Part shown: piece after piece, positions 23,775 through 36,744 of the stretch | How positions within the stretch are numbered: position 1 is the stretch's first letter | How the letters are laid out: each line of letters starts with the position of its first letter | NCBI RefSeq assembly: GCF_014898055.3 | Contig: NW_023601322.1 | Coordinates: forward strand, 10,602,153 to 10,666,152 | Direction: 5' to 3' | DNA length: 64,000 nucleotides | Origin: Talpa occidentalis | Taxonomy: Eukaryota > Chordata > Mammalia > Eulipotyphla > Talpidae | Program-made: the position numbers and the translations under genes | The notes under the pieces: generated by a model | Told to the model about the DNA's origin: nothing | Database searches by the model: none | Seen by the model: the letters and a program-made list of their open reading frames with translations, nothing else

Positions 23775-24078
23775 TAAATATTTTTTATTAAGGTAACATT
23801 ACTTTACAACACTGTATATGATTCAGAAAGATAGGCTCCCACCAATTCAGGTGTATGTGACCTACCACAACAGACCCACCACTAAGGCACCCAGAGACTC
23901 CCACCATTGTCCACTGTGCCCCTCCTCCTGCTTCCTCTCCATTGTCCCCATCCCACCTCACCCCTGCAGGTAGCCTCAGTTTTATAGTGATATTTCTAGG
24001 GTTTGTTACTGGTGTGGTAAAAATGGCCGTCTTGCCCAAAGCAATGTATGGATGCAATGCAATCCTTATTAAAGTTTT
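23775..24078 (-). mobile_element. Old L1 3' end with inverted 5' part
   Basis: 23775-23980 is antisense of an older L1 3'UTR: a T-run, then ttattaaggtaacatt, a C-rich stretch, and a ccatccc/cccctgcagg region. 24010-24076 is sense-strand ORF2 (aaaatggccgtcttgcccaa, then gcaatgcaatccttatta). The two halves therefore face opposite ways, as in a twin-primed insertion. Between them, 23981-24009 matches neither half. No clean target-site duplication is visible. Confidence 0.7.
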
Positions 24079-25083
24079 AAAGACATTCTTCTTTTATTTT
24101 CTTTAACCTAGTCCTGCCTCCAAGGCTTCTGACCCTCAGATTCAGAGGCAAGTGATGAGAGAATTTTTTTATTTTCATCAAGGAATCCTAGAGATAATTA
24201 TTCAATCATTTTGACAAATTATTAATTATTTAATTATTTTGACAAATAAAAGTACTCATGGGCAGAGAATTAAAAGACATTGTTTAAGTTGACACAGTTA
24301 ATAGCTGACCTGGTCTGAGGGTCCAGATGTTTTTGCTCAAAATCAACTTTCCTTATAGGACAGCAAACATGGAAGACGCTGCACCTGGGAGATTGCAAGT
24401 TCTGATCAGTGCAAAGCATAGGCCTATTCAGGATAGTCATCTGATGAAGTTTGCTCTTTTGGGGTGCCAAGGAAACCAGAAATACTCAGTATGAAAACAA
24501 GGAGAGAGCAGAAAAGGGCTGTCAACAGGCCACAGAGGCTACCTGCGCACCCTGCCAGGTGTCGGCTTGGTAGGATCACCTCAAGGCAGCGCCTGGAGCG
24601 ACATCACCTTTCAGCTCAGAAAACAGACATCGGGTTTCACTTCTGCATTTGCTATAAAACACATTAAGGACACTGTGTGATGTATCACCCAAAGGACCAA
24701 CCAAGAAATCTTCCTTCAGAGTTAGTAAATGAAAAATCTGTACTGCTGTGAAAACTTGCATTATTTCTTTCAAGACAAAGAGCTCTAGTTTGAGGCAGGG
24801 AGGAGGGGCAATGTGGGGTTTTTTGGAGAAATTATCTGGTATAAGTGGAATCGTTCCACAAGGAACTAGGTCTAGAGGGAGATCGATTCTAAGAAAGTAC
24901 ATTTTTAAGCAATGAGGTAAGTTGAAAACTAGAGATATACATAAATTGCTACGGAAACAGAGTTAAGTTCTAAAAGTAATTACATTCCCTTTTTTATCCT
25001 AGCTACGGAACATAAGAGCTAACAACAGCAGCAACATTAACATTTTGCTCCGGCTCGCCCCACTCCCCTCACACTTCATCAAT
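24079..25083. other. Unassigned non-coding DNA
   Basis: 24300-24640 is GC-richer and looks non-random, but it matches no family I know and holds only short frames (at most 108 codons on the minus strand). It could be an old LTR, a MIR relic around 24275-24330, or unique sequence. Confidence 0.4.
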
Positions 25084-25155
25084 ATATCTTAAGTCATTAT
25101 ATTATATATCTCAAGTCATTATATTATATATCTTAAGTCATTATACTATATATCT
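25084..25155 (+). repeat. 22-bp tandem repeat, 3.3 copies
   Basis: The unit atatcttaagtcattatatt plus at starts at 25084, 25106 and 25128, with a partial copy at 25150. Copy 2 has one change (ctcaag) and copy 3 has one (actat). It is young enough to stay near-identical. Confidence 0.95.
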
Positions 25156-25204
25156 CCTCACATTAAATAAGAAACAAGGTTAAAGTAGGGCATTTATAGT
25201 GATA

Positions 25205-25800
25205 TTTCTAGGGTGGAGCTCAGGAGGGAGGAAGCAGAGAGAGATGCAGAAAGAATGGCGGAGGCATGCGTGGCAGAGAGACATGTGAAGAAGCTGTGCC
25301 TGCTTCCTGGCCTTGGACTGGCTCCAGGGACTTGCGGGACATGGAAGGAGACACTTGAAAGAGAGAGCTGTGGGTGGGAGACAGGTGGGCAGGCTGACAA
25401 TGGCAGCCTTTATCTTGTCTTGGTTTTTGATTTTGCTCTTTTCCTTCCAAGCTTACCAGACCCCTTCTGCCCCTTTCCTAATGTTCCCCACCAGAGGATG
25501 CCTCAGACTTGTGGCCAGCCTTTGGACCTCCGTGGCCCTGTTTTGGGTCAACTGTATTTGGCTGGGCATTTACTGATGAGGGGATGGGTAACTGGGTAAC
25601 CTTTAAACTATATTCTTGCTCTTCTCTATATTGCACATAAATTATATTAAGTTCCTTTCCATGAAAGTTTTATGAACTTAGAGAGTATGTTTTGTCCTGA
25701 CGTAGTGGGTGGCAAAAACTTATTTAGAGCAGGCAGGATTGGGGGTGTCCCAGGGTGCTTCTCACCCTCCCCAACTATTAAAAGTGAAGTTTAGAGTAAA
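25205..25800. other. GC-richer purine-rich block, unidentified (possible old LTR)
   Basis: The block stands out from AT-rich flanks. Its first 200 bases are purine-rich (gagctcaggagggaggaagc near 25217), then it turns pyrimidine-rich. It contains open frames of 128 codons (25213-25599, plus) and 87 codons (25313-25576, plus) that resemble no protein I know. The composition suggests an old LTR or unique sequence rather than an exon. I see no splice or promoter evidence that would support a gene. Confidence 0.35.
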
Positions 25801-28800
25801 CAGGAACCAATGCTAAGTAATCCTAATGGGTCAGACTAAAGAAACTCCAACCAATTTTTCTTTCAGGTGTAATTTTTCTTGCAGGAGCCTTAATATTTAC
25901 CTGTTATTTTGTCAAGTGAAAGAGATTCCAACCAACTTTTATTTATATGTGCAACAGAGTCTTAATACCATCTGTCATTTTTTTAATTTTTCTAAATAAG
26001 TCTGGGGTAGGAAAAGAAAACATTTATTTTTCATGGCTCCATAACAATGAGTCATTATTAGGAAATTTATTTTGATTTTTAAAATATGTCATATTCTCTG
26101 TTTTTTCAGAACTTAATAGAGCAGTAAAATCTCTGATTTTCATCAACAGTCTCTGCTGATGATATAAATAGTAGCTTCTTCTCACCTTAAATAAGTCTGA
26201 GTATTTAGAAATGAAATTGCTTATCTATCTGATCATAGGCATGATTGTAATGTTTGAATAAGATAAATTGCTTTCTACTAATGCAAAATTAATTATAGTT
26301 AGATCTTGGGATTAAAAATTCACAAGATCAAGGCTAAGTGGAGCCTTTCTTATCTTAAAAATACATAGTTATTCTAAATTAAACACAAATTATTGTGTTT
26401 AATTCTAAGGAATTCCCATCGCGTTTCTAAATAACCAACTCCTTTAATGGTTAAGCAGAGATGGTGTGTTGTAAACAAATGTAACACAATCTCATTTTTT
26501 AACTGGCTTATTATAAAAGCAGCTGGGACGGGTTATAGAGGTGGGGCTGAGAGAAATGAGTGGTGAGAGGTAAAAGTAAGGAAAAGGGCACCCTTGATAT
26601 TACTTTTCATAGATGACCAGGACTGAGTCCACTTTGGAGGCCATTCTGTTCTGCTGTTCAGATGAAATTACACAAAATAACAGGCAGACCTGTGTGCAAT
26701 TTTAGTTGGTCACCTTACAAAGCACTACTTTATGTGTACTCTATGAAGATTGGACTTTGACCGAGAAAGATAAAAGCCTAGTGGTTGTATAAAAACTATT
26801 TTTGCCTTTTTTAAACTGGAGATGGTAGTTTCAAAATCCTATAAGTTCCCGTGCCTTAACTCCAGAGAAGTTGCTCCCATCTTACCTCATTAATTATTGA
26901 TGATATTTTGATTTTGTTTTGCTGGATATCAAACAATGCTTTTAAAGGTAAAGAATTGCTTGTTGTTGACTTATCAAATACAGCCTTTGAAGAAGAGAAA
27001 AAAATCAGTACATAATAAGGTATTTTTTTAAAGATGCTTCTATCTTAAATTATCAGCAGTAGCACTGAAGGATCTAGAAAGAATAAAGATTCCAGTTTTA
27101 ACATTTCCATATCAGAGAATTCTATGCAGTATTTTTAAAATGAATTAGTTCTATTGATTCTAAGTTAGAGAAAGCACTTCATATTTTTTAGTAAAAACCC
27201 AAATGCAAGTTGCTGAATAATTCTAAAACAAATCATGTATGTAAAGCATGCACAACATATACATGCAAAATATTCCTGTGTGTAAGCTCATATATATAGA
27301 AACATTTCCAGAATGCCACACTAAAAGGAAAAGTTATTTCTACAAAAAAGACAGTGGCTTCATTTTAACTAATGCTGTTTTTATATTACAATATACTTTT
27401 TATTTTAAAATGTCCTTTATATTACTTCATTAATTTAAACAGTAGTAAAAACATCAGCAGAAGTTTATTTCTATGTATGTTCTTAACTCACTAAAACTGG
27501 CCTCTCAGAGGTTTGCATGATTATCTATAAAAACCATAAATATTAAAAGCATCTTTTCTATGTAGTTTCAAATGGCTTTTTTTCAGAAATTGAAAATACC
27601 TACTGAGAAGGAAATTATTCTAAGAATGTAGGAATGGTTGGTAGTTCTCTCATCTTTTATTCACATTTTTATTTCAGGTTTAGAGCCATCTGAGGACTTT
27701 CAGTTAAAAACAACAAAGATAACCTTTTTAAAGTTAAAATATTAAAAAGGATATATTCAAATAGTTTCCTGAAATTATCAATTAGAAACTGCTATCCATG
27801 AATTTATTAAGATCCTTTTAAACATAATGACATATTCAGTTTTTTGATATCTTTGAGTATGAATATCTCTCCTAACTGTGCAAACTTATATTTCCTTTTA
27901 TTTGCACCATACTTGCCTATAAAAAAAGGGAAGATGTTATGAAGAGTTAGGAATTACAGCTTTCAAAATGAATGAAATGTTACTATACTTATAACTGTAT
28001 TTAATATAGGCTATCAGCCTTAAGATTTTATTTTTGGTGTGTCAAATATGTTTAGTGATTAAATTAATTCTTATTTGTTAAAGCACAAAAATAGAACAGT
28101 AAATTTCTGAATATTCCTTTACAGTTTGTCCACTAATCTAAGGAATCTAAGGAAGTTCATCATCACTAGACCCAATTTGAAATAAATTCTAAAGGAAATA
28201 ATGGTAAATAATAATTTGAAATATAATACTCTAATACTGTATGGTGATGCAAAAATCACTTTCAACTCTAATGCAAAGATTACTTAATCAGGAGCTTAGT
28301 AGGGTAAGGTATTTCCTAATACAAAAAGAATTCAATAGCTTATGACTCATTGTTTTTTGTGATCTGTTGGATTGTCATACTTCTAAAGTCTAGTCCAGTT
28401 TAAGATACTAATATACCAAACACTTTCAAAAGTGCTGTAAATCATTGCTACTGTCATTAAAATTTAAACAGTTCTTTCATTCTCCCATTCTGGGTTTAGG
28501 GAGAAGGCAATAGTCTAATATTCATGATATTATTATATATGCATTCATTTAAACCTATATAATACTGTGATTTTGTGTGGTACTTCCCCAAACATTTGAA
28601 TATCTAAGTCTCTTTAACCTACTGAATGATTCTATTAGTCTCCTTGTTCTCCCTTTAATTCTCAAGGGACTTTATTTGTCCCTAGTGATATTTATATAAA
28701 TAAAACACAGACTTGGATGTAGGCATTAGGTCATCAAGAACTCTATAACACACCCCTCTTCTGACATACTATGTGTGCAAATCAGGAGTTGAGGGGTGGT

Positions 28801-30751
28801 GGGAAGTGCTAGCTCAGGGACAAGGGAAATGCTCATATTTCCATATTCTGAAGCAAATGAAGAGAAGTTTTTAAAGGGAGACTTTGCTGTCATCCTTCAT
28901 GACAAATAACCTTTCATGTAACTTTTAAAATGACTTCACATAATCTGATTGATCATAGAGACCTGCTCGTCATTCCACTGACTTCCTGAAATCAGGATTC
29001 TCTTCAAAGCAGGAAAGTGGTTCGTTTTTAACAAACAACAGAAAATACATTGCGGCAGAATAATCTTGTATTTTGCATGCTTGATGGAATCAGCTTCATT
29101 TGCTTTTTTGTCTTTCAAGCTATTACTTGGAAATGTCTTCCAATCCTTATTAAAACAGGTGGGAGTAATATATGCTAGTGAACTATCCATTGTTAAGTCC
29201 TAAAGATAGATCTACTGTTATATCGGATTGTTGACTTCTTACAGGCCTGAAAGGCAAGGAGAATGTGCATAAATACTTACCTGCTTAACCTTATTTTAAT
29301 TCTCCTTGTTTCTATCACAAGGTCTTAAACATTTGTGCCTCATGTCTTCCTGTACTCTAATTCTAGACTTCACTGGCCCTTTACACTCACTGAAAATCGG
29401 AAAGTCTGGCTATTTCGTGGTTCTGTTTCACTGAACGTGTGCAATACTACATTTTTCTTCCAACTGAAAAAAAAAGTTTATAACTTAAGACTTATTTTAC
29501 TGTGACTTGATTAAAAGTGTGTTCTATCACATAAACTTAAAATTGTGCATACCTGTTCTTGGAAACATCATGGAAATAATTTTTTTTTAATGTTTGGGCA
29601 TATCTTACCATTACAAATACTTTATTCTTACATCTGAGTCATTAGTTATTAATTGTTGTTGGCTGGTTGGTTGTTGTTGGGTGGGTGGGGGGTTGATTAC
29701 AATGGACATTCGTATTTTTTAAAAGTGAAAATTTTAGTCCTAACATTTTGAGGTTCATTTCCTTGAAATAATTCATTATATCAATTTGTTCCTCCATAGC
29801 CTGTAACTACATAAATGTTATCTAATAAATATCCTACTAAGTCTGTCTTCATGATTGAGATCCATTATATGTACATTATATATAAATTATTTATAAGATA
29901 CTTATATTCATTGATAAATTATTGCTGAAATCGTCTTGAACAGGAAGATTCAAGAAAATACATAGAAAGACAAAATATGAAAACTGGAGGGACTTCTGGT
30001 GCCATCTAGAACAATTTCATCATATTACCAAAAGAATAAAGCAAAGTACTATAAAATCCATGCATAGCCCTGTAGTTAATTGCTGGACATTTCTTCCAGA
30101 TACATGTATGCATATATGGAAAATATGTAACAGCAATATATATACTTAAATATTGACCAAGGACTTAGAAAAAGTCAGAGTGAGGAATAAAGAAATCCTC
30201 CTAGGTTAGAAATAAAAAGAGAAAATTAAAGTCAGAATTGAAGCCACAAGAGTATAGTACAGTAAGGAACGAATCAGGAAGTTTCTAAGGCAATTGGAGT
30301 TTTTATGGTAAGATTTTAGCATGCACAGTTAGAAAAAATTCAACTGAGTCTATAGAATAAAGTCTGAACCAGAAAATCTGCCTCCTATGTGATAAAGGAA
30401 TTAGAGAAACTTCACCTATATACCCAAAGAAATGGCAAGGAAGCATACTAACAGGTCAGAGCACCCAACAGAGGAAAAAATTTTCAAGGGTAATTGAAAC
30501 CACATCACTCATGAATCAAGCTGCAAGCTTGCACTGGTTGACAAGTGATAAGCTACAGAACAGAAAGAGGGTTTTTTTTTTAAAGTCCCCAAAGTTGTTA
30601 ATTTTATAGAACACTGTTATAAAACCTTAATACTTAGATAACCTTTTTCAAACAAAATCTAATTTAGATAATCTAGATAAGGGAGAAAGAACTCTGCTTT
30701 TGTAAAGAGACTAGAACCTTAATAACAAATCTAATCAAAAGTAAGACAAAA
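25801..30751. other. Long AT-rich stretch without recognised features
   Basis: About 5 kb of AT-rich, mostly unique-looking sequence. No young repeat is inserted, which is unusual for this window. A short G/T-rich patch lies at 29650-29695 (ggttgttgttgggtgggtgg). Open frames are at most 84 codons. Stretches such as 26090-26240 have the high-complexity look of conserved non-coding DNA, but this cannot be judged from one genome. Confidence 0.5.
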
Positions 30752-31225
30752 GCCCTATGTTTATAGCAGCACTATTTACAATAGCTAAGCTATGGAAACA
30801 ACCCAAATGTCCAAAAATAGATGACTGGATCAAGAAGATGTGGTACATATACACGATGGAATATTACTCAGCAATCAAAAAACTCATGCAATTTGCAGCA
30901 ACATGGATGGAGCTGGAAGGGATCATGCTCAGCAAAATAAGCCAGAAAGAAAAGGAAAAATACCAGATGCTCTCACTTATAGCAGGAATTTAGAAAACCT
31001 AAATAAGAGGCCAGAAAAAAAGACTAATTATAATAAAGAAAAAATCAAAATCAACAAGCAACTATAAACCAGAGGCACAGAGGCACACTACGGTGGGGGG
31101 CGGGGAGGGAAGGAGGTATTAGGGTCAAAATAAGGGGGGGTGGGAATTATATGGGGAATACAACTAAGATGAAAATGCATGCATTGTGCAAAAATGAAAA
31201 ATGATGTAAAAAATATATAAAATAA
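30752..31225 (+). mobile_element. 5'-truncated L1 3' end, slightly older subfamily
   Basis: It starts in the ORF2 C-terminal region (ccctatgtttatagcagcac) and keeps the frame to the usual C-terminus: a 78-codon frame from 30757 to a TAG at 30991-30993. It lacks the K-D-K-H insertion seen in the younger copies (aaaaaactcatgcaatttg versus aaaaaagataaacacatgca). Its 3'UTR also differs after the G-rich tract, with an atgaaaatgcatgcattgtg extension. A possible imperfect target-site duplication is aaagtaagacaaaag (before) versus aaagtaaaataaag (after). Confidence 0.88.
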
Positions 31226-31843
31226 AGTAAAATAAAGAAGTACATTTTTATGTATTATCTCTTACGCTGTTAACTGTGCAGAAATCTCCTATTTTGAGCT
31301 GTTACAGCTAATAACTCTTATTTATCTATTATTTTATTATTATATTTTTATCTCACTTGGCTAATGGCAAAACAACTTTTCAGTAAAATATGTTCATTTT
31401 AAACTTGTATTTATGTGCCCCAATAAATATTGTTGCATGAGTGAAAAATAAAAAAGTAAGACCAAAAAAAGGTCACTTTTTGCAGAGAATGGAGACAAAT
31501 ATCTTCCATAATATGTTGCAAACAAAAAAGATAAATAATCATGCTTATGTGACAGCATGACTTCATAATTAAAAAATAAATCAACATAATATGCTACATT
31601 CGTGAATTGAAAGGAAAAAGCACATGGTCATTGGTAGACAGGAAGAATGAAGAGTTAAAAAAAACACTAAACCCAAGTTCTTACTTTAAAAAACATTGAG
31701 AAAATTAGAAATAGAGAATCTACCATAAAATGAGAGCCAGAATTATATTAATGGTGAAACATTTAGCATTACCTTTAAAGATAGGTAGAAAACACAGTAT
31801 TCTCTAAATTGCTTAATATTCAACACTGAACTAGGTGTTAAAA
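31226..31843. other. Unassigned AT-rich non-coding DNA
   Basis: Nothing is recognised between the L1 end and the next SINE. Confidence 0.55.
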
Positions 31844-31854
31844 ACAATAATACA

Positions 31855-32132
31855 GGGCCTCCCAGTGGTGCAGATGTTGAACGCTGGGTTGCTAAGCTGC
31901 CTGCAGCCTCTGCAGCGCTGGTTCAATCCCCGGCCTCTGGGAGAGGGTCCCACATGGCGCGCAGACCTCTCCTGCCGCCCACTGCTCCCCTCAGCAGTGT
32001 ATTTCATTAGTCTGACTGTTCTGCTCTCCCCTCTGGCTCTGGTGAATTCTCTCACCCTCCCGCGCTTCTGACTGTACCCAGTGCTTGTACAAATAAATAA
32101 ATAAATCTTTTAAAAAAAGTAAAAAAAAAACC
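31855..32132 (+). mobile_element. tRNA-derived SINE, subfamily B, copy 6
   Basis: The head is ggcctcccagtggtgcag and the B-box-like ggttcaatcc lies near 31920. Subfamily B marks are ctctcctgccgcccactgct, tgaattctctcaccctcccg and cccagtgcttgtacaaat. The flanks acaataataca (31844-31854) and acaatgataca (32133-32143) form an 11-bp target-site duplication with one mismatch. Confidence 0.94.
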
Positions 32133-32143
32133 ACAATGATACA

Positions 32144-32494
32144 AAAATTAAAAATGATTGCCATATTGCAGTAATATATATACTTACAGAAAACATGACT
32201 GTGTACCTAAAAAATCTAAGAAAAAACAATTGACAGACCTCTACAATTTAAAACTTAAGATACAGCAAATTTACAGTGTGGGAAAAATACCACCTCTCTT
32301 AGGAACAACACTTAGCAATGAAAACAAAGAGGCAAAATTTCTGGAAAGAGAGTGTGACTTAGATGAAAGCTATTAGAACATGTTTTATAAACATTAGTTT
32401 GAATGAATATAGATGCTGTTCTAAAACATTGTTCTTCATTTAGAACTTTTCTCTGCACAATATTTTTCTTTATTGTATCATTTCTAAGCCATCA
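32144..32494. other. Unassigned AT-rich non-coding DNA
   Basis: No feature is recognised. Confidence 0.55.
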
Positions 32495-32506
32495 TGAGAT
32501 TGAGGG

Positions 32507-34174
32507 TTTTTTTTAATTGATTGATTGATTAATTTTTTAATTTTTTTACATCATTGTTTATTTTTAAACAATACTTGCTTCCCCCGACCCCCTCAGGTGT
32601 AGTCCCCATAGAGTTTCCTTCACCAATGCACCCGTGCACCATCACCTCAGTCCCCTTTGCTCCTTCTTCCCTCCCTCTGATCCCTCTTCCTCTTCCCCTG
32701 CAGGATGTCTCTGGTTTATAACGGTCTGTTTTGCTTTGTTGGGTTTTGTACTGTTATTATTTTTTTACACTGATGTCTTATTTGGTTCCCCTATACTCCT
32801 GCTATAAGTGAAACCATCTGATATTTTTCTTTTTCCTTCTAGCTTATTTCACGGAGCATAATTCCTTCTAGTTCCATCCATGTTGCTGAGAATGGCATGA
32901 GTTTATCTTTTTGATTGCTGAATAATATTCCATTGTGTATATATACCACATCTTCTTGATCCAGTCATCTATTTTGGGTCATTTGGGTTGTTTCCAGGTT
33001 TTACCTATTGTAAATAGTGCTGCAATAAACATAGGGGTACAGGTGTTCTTTTGAATCAGTGTTTCTGTGTCCTTTGAGTAGATCCCTAGGAGTGGAATTG
33101 CTGGGACGTATGGTAGCTCCATCTTTAGTAGTTTGAGGAACCTCCAGACAGCTTTCCATAGTGGTTGGACTAGTTTGCACTCCCACCAGCAATGTAGGAG
33201 AGTTCCTTTTTCACCACATCCTCGCCAACATTTGTTGTTGCTTGTTTTTTCGATATGTGCCATTCTCACTGGTGTAAGGTAGTATTTCAATGTGGTTTTA
33301 ATTTGCATTTCCCTGATTATCAGGGATGTTGAACATTTTTTCATATGCTTTTTGGCCATTTGCATTTCCTCTTTGGAGAAATGTCTTTAAAGTTCTTGTG
33401 CCCATTTATTGACTGGATTGTTTATTTTGTTTTTGTTGAGTCCTGTGAGTTCTTTGTATATCTTTGTGATCAGTCCCTTATCAGTTGACTGGGGTGCAAA
33501 ATTTTTTTCCCAATCAATGGGGTATCTTTCTGTTTTTGTTAATGTCTCTTTTGCTGTGCAGAAGCTTTTCAGTTTGATGTAATCCCAGGTGTTTATCTTT
33601 TCCTTGACGATCTTTGCTTTGGGTGATGAGTCTTTAAAGATGTTATCACAATGGCCATCCTACCAAAAGCAATATACAGATTCAATGCTATTCCAATAAA
33701 AATCTCAATGACATTCTTCAAAGAAATAGAACAAATATTGATGAAATTCACATGGAACCACTGAAAACCTTGAATAGCCAAAGCCCTACTGATGAAAACA
33801 AAGGAGAAAGGAGGTATCACACTTCCAAACTTCAAGCTATCCTACAAAGCCATAATAATTAAAACAGTTTGGTATTGGAACAAAAGCAGACACACAGACC
33901 AATGGAACTGAATAGAGAGCCCAGAAATAAAACCACACTTATATGGACAATTTATCTTTGACAAAGGAGCAAAGAATATGCAATGGAACACAGGCAGTTT
34001 GTTCAATAAATGGTGCTGGGAAAACTGGACCTCCACATGCAAAAAAACGCAACTAGATCACTACCTTTCACCGTGCACAAAAATCAACTCAAAATGGATA
34101 AAAGAATGGACATAAGACCTGAAACTATAAAATATATAGAAGAAAATATAGGTAAAACACTACAAGACATACAT
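32507..34174 (-). mobile_element. Twin-primed L1 with 5' inversion
   Basis: A 12-bp target-site duplication, tgagattgaggg, lies at 32495-32506 and 34175-34186. 32507-33644 reads antisense: a T-run, the 3'UTR, then ORF2 C-terminus upstream to tctttaaagatgtt. From 33645 to 34174 the strand flips and reads ORF2 in the sense direction, from atggccatcctacc to actacaagacatacat. The two halves are adjacent in the parental element: the sense part ends just a few bases before the antisense part begins. This is the expected product of twin priming. Divergence from copy A, and a C-rich 3'UTR absent from the youngest copies, mark an older subfamily. A 128-codon ORF2 remnant lies on the minus strand at 32979-33365, including the Cys/His motif. 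Another 80-codon frame at 33593-33835 is antisense noise. Confidence 0.95.
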
Positions 34175-34186
34175 TGAGATTGAGGG

Positions 34187-36289
34187 GTTTTTATGGAGAA
34201 AAATGCCCTTGTGCACATAATAAATAAATTGTGTTAAAAATTCAGGGGATACAGAGATAGTAGAAGTAAAAAAATAATAATAATCATGAACTCTGGGTCA
34301 ATAGTCACCTCAAACCTTTCCAAAATTTTTGTTTGGACATCCTTCTTTTAAAATTTACTACTTGCTTATACAGGACATGCTAAAACATGCTTGCTTTTAT
34401 CTTCTTTACAACAATTTTTCTCCTTAAATCATTTTGTTTTCAAGTAAAGACTATTTAACAGATTCTTCTAGGGAAAACAAACTTCCAATGAAGTGATATT
34501 TCAAATTATTGATCCTGTTTATATCTTCTATTATCTGCCCAATAGCCAATTGAAATAAGTTAGACTGTGAAAGGCAAATGTCAGATGATTACACTCACCT
34601 AGTGGTGAACCATCTGTGGAAACAGTACTGAGCAGAAAGAATGCATTTATCCTAACAAGTTAAGCCAAGCAGTCTCTCACACATGAAAGAAAAAAAAAAA
34701 ACCCAGTTCAGTAATACATTAGCTAATGTTAGTTTATATGCTTTCCTTTAATATCATTGAAAACAGTAGTCTTTATTACAGTCAAGATATTTAGCATAGA
34801 TGATAGTTATGTTAATATATATACTGTATATCATACATAATTATTGCTTGCAAAACCATGTAAACAATAAAATCCTTTTGGAGAATTCTCTAGTTTCCTT
34901 AGAGCTATAGTTGGCAATATGCCATAATTGTGAACCCTTAGAAAAATTAAAGTTTTATTACCTTTTACAGTTATAGGATATCACAAAAACAATCTTTTTA
35001 TTGATGCACTTGTCATTAATGCATAGGAAGTGAAAAGATTTATTGTCCATCTCCTTTTCAATGAATTCTTACAAAGATATTCTTGGAGAAGCAGAATGTG
35101 GAAGTCCTTTTAACTGTATAGGGAGCTTCTGGGAAAAGCCCTCCCTTTTTCTGAATCATGCACATCTGCTATTCTGCACACTATGAATTTAGATGCATTT
35201 ATAGTGAAAATACTAGTCATCTTCCAATTATAGAAGTGTCATGTTGATGCTGTAAAAATGTATCTCCCTGAGAAAATCAGTGCGTGCTTTTCCCTACTCC
35301 AAAGGATAACTATAATGATAATAAGCCTCGGGCAATGAGCAAAAATACTTGGAAAAATGTAACGCTATGATGATACTCTGCATTTTTCATTTTTATAGTG
35401 ATTTTATTTTCCTTGAAAAGATTTTTCCTTCAGAATTTGAAGCATGAAAAATTTCCATAATAAAATTACACTAATATAATACTTAGAGATGAATAAACTA
35501 GCTTTAAACTGAAAATGGCATCTCTATATGCTACTTAAAGAGAACGTATGATATCAAGGATATAGGAGTGTATCAAAGATAGACATTTTAGAAAGTCTAT
35601 TTGAGTTTCAGGCTAGCAGATAAGTGAGAATATTATAGACTGGCATTATAAAGAAGATTAAACTACATTTTTTTTTTTGCCCTCCAATCTGAGAATACTT
35701 AGAGAAAATGTCTCAGGGTATAAAAACCAGAACTTAAATTGACTTTGGGGAAATGTGTAATTGAAGTAATATAGTTTTGACTTCTGTAACCATCTTCACA
35801 TCCTTACTACTAGTGATCTGAAAGTGCTATTACAAACCAAGGCAAACCAGAAAGTAAACTGATATTGCATCTAACATCCCCCAAGAGGATCTCGAAAGTA
35901 TGGAAATGTTCTCTCCCTGTCGTTCATTTTACACATGTAGAAAACCTTTTATTGCCAAACTAACACCAAGAGAAAATTTCCAGTCTGTTTTCTTCTTTTA
36001 CAAATTAAAAGGGAAATAAGAGTAAAAAGGAAAAAAAGTTTAAGAATTTCAGACAACAATCTATTTTTATGGAATAGATAAGGAAATAGTACATGATGTA
36101 TGTGGAAAAGGTCATTCTCTGAAGAAAGTGAATATTACTCCTTTTATGGGTAAATCTATACATTCAGATCATCCAATCTGAATGAATTAACAGTAAGCCA
36201 GTCCTTGGAGGGTTAAGGGAAGCAGGGAGGCATGGATCAAGTGACCTGAAGCATGCATGTCTTATTCACTCCTTTGCTTGTGATGTTTC
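34187..36289. other. Unassigned AT-rich non-coding DNA
   Basis: About 2 kb with no recognised repeat, exon or RNA gene. Open frames are very short. Confidence 0.55.
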
Positions 36290-36692
36290 TGCTGAAAAGT
36301 CCCTGGACAGTCTGATCCATGCGCCCATATAGGTTACTCTTTTTTTCTCTTGATGTTTTTAATATTCTGTCTTTGTCATTGACTTTCAACAATCTTATTT
36401 TTCATCTCTCTGGCATTATTTTGGCTGGAACACTTTGGGTCTCTTGGGTCATGATATCTGGTTCACTTCCCAGACTGAGATAATTCTTAGCAATTATTTT
36501 TTTAAATAAATTTTATATAACTTTTTTTTCTCTTCCCTTTCTGGGATCCCCATGATATGGATGTTATTTCTCTTTTGGTCATCCAAAACGACTTGCACAC
36601 TATTTTCCTTTGTTTTATTCTTTTTCTCTATGTTTTTTTATTTGTGTGTTCTCCAACATTGTGCTTTCAAGCAACTTCATTTTCCATATTGC

Positions 36693-36744
36693 TTGCATTT
36701 GTCTGCTGTTGATTATATTTGCATTTGTCTGCTGTTGATTATAT
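36693..36744 (+). repeat. 26-bp tandem duplication, two perfect copies
   Basis: 36693-36718 is repeated exactly at 36719-36744; each copy begins ttgcatttgtctgctgttga and ends ttatat. The absence of any difference says the duplication is recent relative to the old L1 in which it lies. Confidence 0.95.

Noticed and set aside
25213..25599. 128-codon open frame as a novel gene
   Set aside because: It lies in a GC-richer, compositionally biased block, overlaps open frames in other phases, has no recognisable domain and no supporting splice or promoter signal.
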